This document shows, piece after piece, positions 11,620 to 14,341 of a DNA stretch of 14,341 nt. The notes beneath the pieces are model-generated. The model was not told the origin of the DNA. It did no database searches and was given only the letters and a program-made list of their open reading frames with translations. This DNA comes from Gammaproteobacteria bacterium (GTDB lineage Bacteria; Pseudomonadota; Gammaproteobacteria; Thiohalomonadales; Thiohalomonadaceae), in assembly GCA_023228645.1 (NCBI GenBank), contig JALOAT010000075.1, forward strand, positions 1 to 14,341, written 5' to 3'. Both the position numbers and the translations under genes were made by a program. The stretch's first letter is position 1. Each line of letters starts with the position of its first letter.

Positions 11620-12945
11620 ATGAAACCGATAAAAATCGCTTACTTCGGCCTTCTCACTCTATTAATCATGCTGTGGTTCCTGGCCGACAACACCTTATGG
11701 ACCGCCAGCGCTTTCTTTCCGCTGCGCAATGGCGTGGTGCAGCTGACGGGTGTGATCGGCATGGGTGTGATGAGCGTCGCCATGCTGCTTGCCGTTAGGA
11801 GCGGCCGTATCGAACGCTGGCTCGGTGGCCTGGACAAGACCTATCGGCTGCACAAATGGCTGGGCATCACGGCGCTGGTGGTATCGGTGACACACTGGTT
11901 GTGGGCGAAAGGGCCCAAGTGGGCGGTGGGCCTGGGCTGGTTGGAGAAGCCCCGGCGCGGTGCGGGACCACCGCTCGGCGACATCGAGCAATGGTTCCGC
12001 GCGCAACGCCATTTTGCCGAGGGTGTGGGCGAGTGGGCGTTTTACGGCGCCGTCGTGCTGATGCTGCTCGCACTGGTCAAGTGGTTTCCCTATCGCCATT
12101 TTTTCAAGACCCACCGGCTGCTCGCGATCGCCTACCTGGTGCTTGTGTTCCATGGCGTGATCCTGCTGGACATGAATTACTGGGCGCAGCCCGTCGGCCT
12201 GCTGATGGCGGCGTTGATGCTGGGCGGCACGGTGGCGGCGTTCATTTCCCTGTTTCGCCGCATCGGCGCCGGGCGGCGCGCGGTGGGCGAAGTGGCCGAG
12301 GTGGTACACCGCGAGATCCCGCACGTGCTGAGCGTGGCCGTGCAGTTGCATGACCGTTGGCCCGGCCATGTACCTGGGCAGTTCGCCTTCCTTACCTTCG
12401 ACAAGGCAGAGGGGCCGCACCCGTTCACCATTTCTTCTGCTTGGCGCGGCGACGGCAGGTTGCAGTTCCACATCAAGGAACTGGGTGATTACACCAAGAG
12501 GCTGCCGACGCTGCTGCGCCACGGGGATCTCGTGACCGTGGAAGGCCCTTACGGCTGTTTCGATTTCAACGGCCGCAAGCCCGGGCAGATCTGGGTGGCG
12601 GGCGGCATCGGTCTGACGCCCTTCATCGCGCGCTTGCAGGCGCTGGAAGGACGCACGGACGACAGGCCCATCGACCTGTTCTACAGCACCAATGTGCCCG
12701 ATGACGACGTATTGACGCGGCTGCGTTCGCTCGCTGAACAGGCCCGGGTGCGGCTGCACGTATGGGTGACTCAACGCGACGGCTTTCTCACGGGCGCGCG
12801 CCTGCGCGCCGCGGTGCCGCATTGGCAGGGCGCCGACGTGTGGTTCTGTGGGCCGGCCGGCTTCGCCGACGGCCTGCGTTGCGATCTGGTCGCCGCCGGG
12901 ATGGCGAAGGACGACTTCCACCAGGAATTGTTCGCCATGCGCTAA
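11620..12945 (+). CDS. Ferric-reductase-like transmembrane flavocytochrome (FAD/NAD(P)H)
   Basis: A 441-residue membrane oxidoreductase built like ferric reductases and NADPH oxidases. The N-terminal half has about six helices with two haem-ligand pairs: His78 and His92 (LHKW...THW) and His165 and His178 (THRLL...FHG). The 13-14 residue spacing is expected for two stacked b-haems. The C-terminal half is a ferredoxin-reductase module: HPFTIS (267-272) for FAD, VEGPYGCF near 317-324, GGIGLTP (328-334) for the pyridine nucleotide, and CGP (410-412) near the end. Electrons would pass from NAD(P)H via FAD across the membrane to ferric iron, oxygen or another acceptor. The acceptor cannot be read from sequence. 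ATG 11620 (MKPIKIAYFGLL) leads straight into the first helix. The stop overlaps the convergent MFS gene by four bases. Confidence 0.92.
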   Translation: MKPIKIAYFGLLTLLIMLWFLADNTLWTASAFFPLRNGVVQLTGVIGMGVMSVAMLLAVRSGRIERWLGGLDKTYRLHKWLGITALVVSVTHWLWAKGPKWAVGLGWLEKPRRGAGPPLGDIEQWFRAQRHFAEGVGEWAFYGAVVLMLLALVKWFPYRHFFKTHRLLAIAYLVLVFHGVILLDMNYWAQPVGLLMAALMLGGTVAAFISLFRRIGAGRRAVGEVAEVVHREIPHVLSVAVQLHDRWPGHVPGQFAFLTFDKAEGPHPFTISSAWRGDGRLQFHIKELGDYTKRLPTLLRHGDLVTVEGPYGCFDFNGRKPGQIWVAGGIGLTPFIARLQALEGRTDDRPIDLFYSTNVPDDDVLTRLRSLAEQARVRLHVWVTQRDGFLTGARLRAAVPHWQGADVWFCGPAGFADGLRCDLVAAGMAKDDFHQELFAMR

Positions 12946-14141
12946 CGGCGCGTGCGGCGCAGCAACAGACCGAGAGCAGCGAGTGCGGCGAACGCGGCGC
13001 CGCCAAGGAAGGCCGCCGCCGCGCCGAACCGGCTCCACAGCGCGCCGGCGAGGACGCTCGCGAGCAGCAGCGCGCCGCCGCTCACCAGATTGAAGATGCC
13101 GAAGCCCGTGCCGCGCAGTTCCGCCGGCACGGTGTCGGCCACCAGCTTTGACAGCAACCCCTGCGTGAGGGCCATGTGCAGGCCCCACAACGCCGCGCCC
13201 GCGAAGGCGCCGAGCGGCGACGCGGCAAAGGCAAGCAGCAGGTCTGCCGCAATGAGCAGCACCAGCCCCATGAGCAACAGCGCCCGTGCACCGACGCGAT
13301 CGGCCGCCGCGCCCGCCGGATAGGCGGCGCCCGCATAGAACGCGTTCATCACGATCATGATGAGCGGCACGTAGGTGAGTTGCAGGCCCACGTCCTGGGC
13401 GCGCAAGACCAAAAAGGCCTCGCTGAAGCGCGCCAGGGTGAACACGGCACCGAGCAGCACCACCAGCCAGTAGCGCAGCGTCAGCCGTTTGGCATGGCCG
13501 AGGGTTAGCGGTGGGCGAGCCTCTGCCCTGCCCGTCTCCGGCTCACGTACGTAGATGACGAGCAGTGCGACGGAGATGATGGCGGGGAACACGGCAATCC
13601 ACATCACCGCGCGGATGTCGTCGTGGAGCAGCAGCATGAATGCGATTGCCAGCAGCGGTCCGATCAGCGCCCCCACCGAATCGAGCCCCTGGCGCAGCCC
13701 ATAGGCGGCGCCACGAAGTTTCGGTTCGGTGATATCGGCGATCAACGCGTCGCGCGGCGCGCCGCGGATGCCTTTTCCCACGCGGTCGACGAAGCGCGCA
13801 CCGGCGACCCAGCCGATGGCGGTCGCCAGCGGAAACACCGGCTTGGTGAGCGCGGCGAGGCCATAGCCGAGCACCATGAGTGCCTTGCGCTTGCCGAGAT
13901 AATCACTGAGTGTGCCCGAGAAGACCTTGAGAACCGCCGCGATGGCTTCGGCGACGCCTTCGATGAAACCCACGGTGACCGTGGACACCCCGAGCACGCT
14001 GACCATGAAAACGGGCAGCAGGCTGTGGATCATCTCCGACGAGGCATCCATGAACAGCGAGCCGAAACCCATGGCCCAGATCCCCACGGGCAGCGCCCGC
14101 CAGGCGGCGCGAGGTTCGGCAGGGCGGCGCGGATCGGTCAT
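12942..14141 (-). CDS. MFS transporter with RGAPRDALIAD motif
   Basis: A 399-residue, about 12-helix permease of the major facilitator superfamily. Motif A is GTLSDYLGKRK at residues 76-86. The family block DRVGKGIRGAPRDALIAD lies at 119-136, followed by LRGAAYGLRQGLDSVGALIGP. This signature marks a widespread subgroup of bacterial MFS proteins without a firm substrate. The C-terminus is Arg-rich (LLLRRTRR). ATG 14141 (MTDPRRPAEP) is preferred. A GTG at 14174 would add 11 residues reaching into the short repeat at 14166-14194, and it has no ribosome binding site. Its stop (TAG) shares bases with the TAA of the reductase gene on the other strand, so no terminator fits between them. Whether the two work together, for example in metal handling, is unknown. 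Confidence 0.92.
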   Translation of the reverse strand: MTDPRRPAEPRAAWRALPVGIWAMGFGSLFMDASSEMIHSLLPVFMVSVLGVSTVTVGFIEGVAEAIAAVLKVFSGTLSDYLGKRKALMVLGYGLAALTKPVFPLATAIGWVAGARFVDRVGKGIRGAPRDALIADITEPKLRGAAYGLRQGLDSVGALIGPLLAIAFMLLLHDDIRAVMWIAVFPAIISVALLVIYVREPETGRAEARPPLTLGHAKRLTLRYWLVVLLGAVFTLARFSEAFLVLRAQDVGLQLTYVPLIMIVMNAFYAGAAYPAGAAADRVGARALLLMGLVLLIAADLLLAFAASPLGAFAGAALWGLHMALTQGLLSKLVADTVPAELRGTGFGIFNLVSGGALLLASVLAGALWSRFGAAAAFLGGAAFAALAALGLLLRRTRR

Positions 14142-14165
14142 GGGTTTGGCGGTGGTTTTTTCCTC

Positions 14166-14194
14166 GGGATACACAGGAGCGTAGCGGCAATCCC
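14166..14194. repeat. GAGCGTAGCGG short inverted repeat, copy 3
   Basis: GGGAT (14166-14170) and ATCCC (14190-14194) flank ACACAGGAGCGTAGCGGCA. It is a weaker relative of the repeats at 4997-5024 and 5987-6007 and lies just upstream of the MFS gene. Confidence 0.5.
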
Positions 14195-14285
14195 CAGGCC
14201 GCGTCCTTCGATGTCGTAGAAACTATGAGCAAGAAGGGCCGCCAGAGTACCCTCCCAACCGAATCATCACAAACGGGAGAGAGAA

Positions 14286-14341
14286 ATGACTCAGGCGACC
14301 CAAGTGGAAGAAGTTAACGCGAAAAGCGTGGTGCTGTACAT
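14286..14341 (+). CDS. Unidentified protein, N-terminus only
   Basis: The frame starts ATG at 14286 and reads MTQATQVEEVNAKSVVLY before the window ends. A good ribosome binding site (GGGAGAGAG at 14275-14283, core GGAG at 14276-14279) precedes it, so the start is credible. Codon use is normal for the window. The visible part has no TAT or Sec signal, and the hydrophobic run VVLY may begin a strand or a helix. It is divergent from the MFS gene, with 144 bases between the two starts. No family can be assigned from 18 residues. Confidence 0.65.
   Translation, partial: MTQATQVEEVNAKSVVLY

Noticed and set aside
11695..13188. 497-codon minus-strand frame opposite the reductase
   Set aside because: It overlaps two genes with strong motifs on both strands and has the composition of a shadow frame.
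14225..14317. 30-codon frame starting ATG at 14225
   Set aside because: No ribosome binding site, no family resemblance, and it overlaps a better start with a good GGAG at 14286.

Overview
The window is high-GC gammaproteobacterial chromosome. The gene set (yciB, a yhiI-rbbA-yhhJ operon, a COG2187 kinase-like gene) and the many short palindromic repeats resemble Pseudomonas, Xanthomonadaceae and Chromatiales genomes. The exact lineage cannot be fixed from this sequence. There is no plasmid or phage backbone and no intact transposase, tRNA, rRNA or CRISPR array.

Layout. 1-733: a YciI-family gene (cut by the window edge) follows yciB, both on the minus strand with a 1-nt overlap. 734-2601: 1.87 kb without a credible gene, built almost entirely of palindromic repeats. 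It holds REP-like hairpins with a GTAG head, a composite element with inverted ends, and a tandem duplication of about 460 bp. Many of its hairpins differ between copies by paired changes that keep the stem. 2602-4957: a COG2187 kinase-fold protein and an MFS transporter, minus strand, probably co-transcribed. 4958-5431: more palindromes, including a nested MITE-like element and a Pseudomonas-type REP pair. 5432-5980: the 3' remnant of a large restriction-modification type DNA methyltransferase, cut at its 5' end exactly where a short repeat begins.

6232-11172: a tight plus-strand operon yhiI-rbbA-yhhJ, with an ATGA overlap and then a 1-nt gap. It encodes a periplasmic adaptor, a double-ATPase ABC protein fused to a permease domain, and a second permease. 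Together they look like a tripartite ABC-2 exporter that would need an outer-membrane channel encoded elsewhere. In E. coli the middle protein is also reported as a ribosome-associated ATPase. 11173-11619: an inverted REP pair and two other REP relics. 11620-12945: a bis-heme, FAD/NAD ferric-reductase-like flavocytochrome. 12942-14141: a convergent MFS transporter whose stop codon overlaps that of the reductase. 14286 to the end: the first 18 codons of an unidentified gene.

The least ordinary part is the repeat biology. At least eight copies of one REP-like hairpin occur in two stem lengths and always keep a GNA triloop. They are linked to larger hairpin modules in which both arms change together. 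This points to a mobilised or structurally selected single-stranded DNA or RNA element, with no mobilising enzyme visible here.
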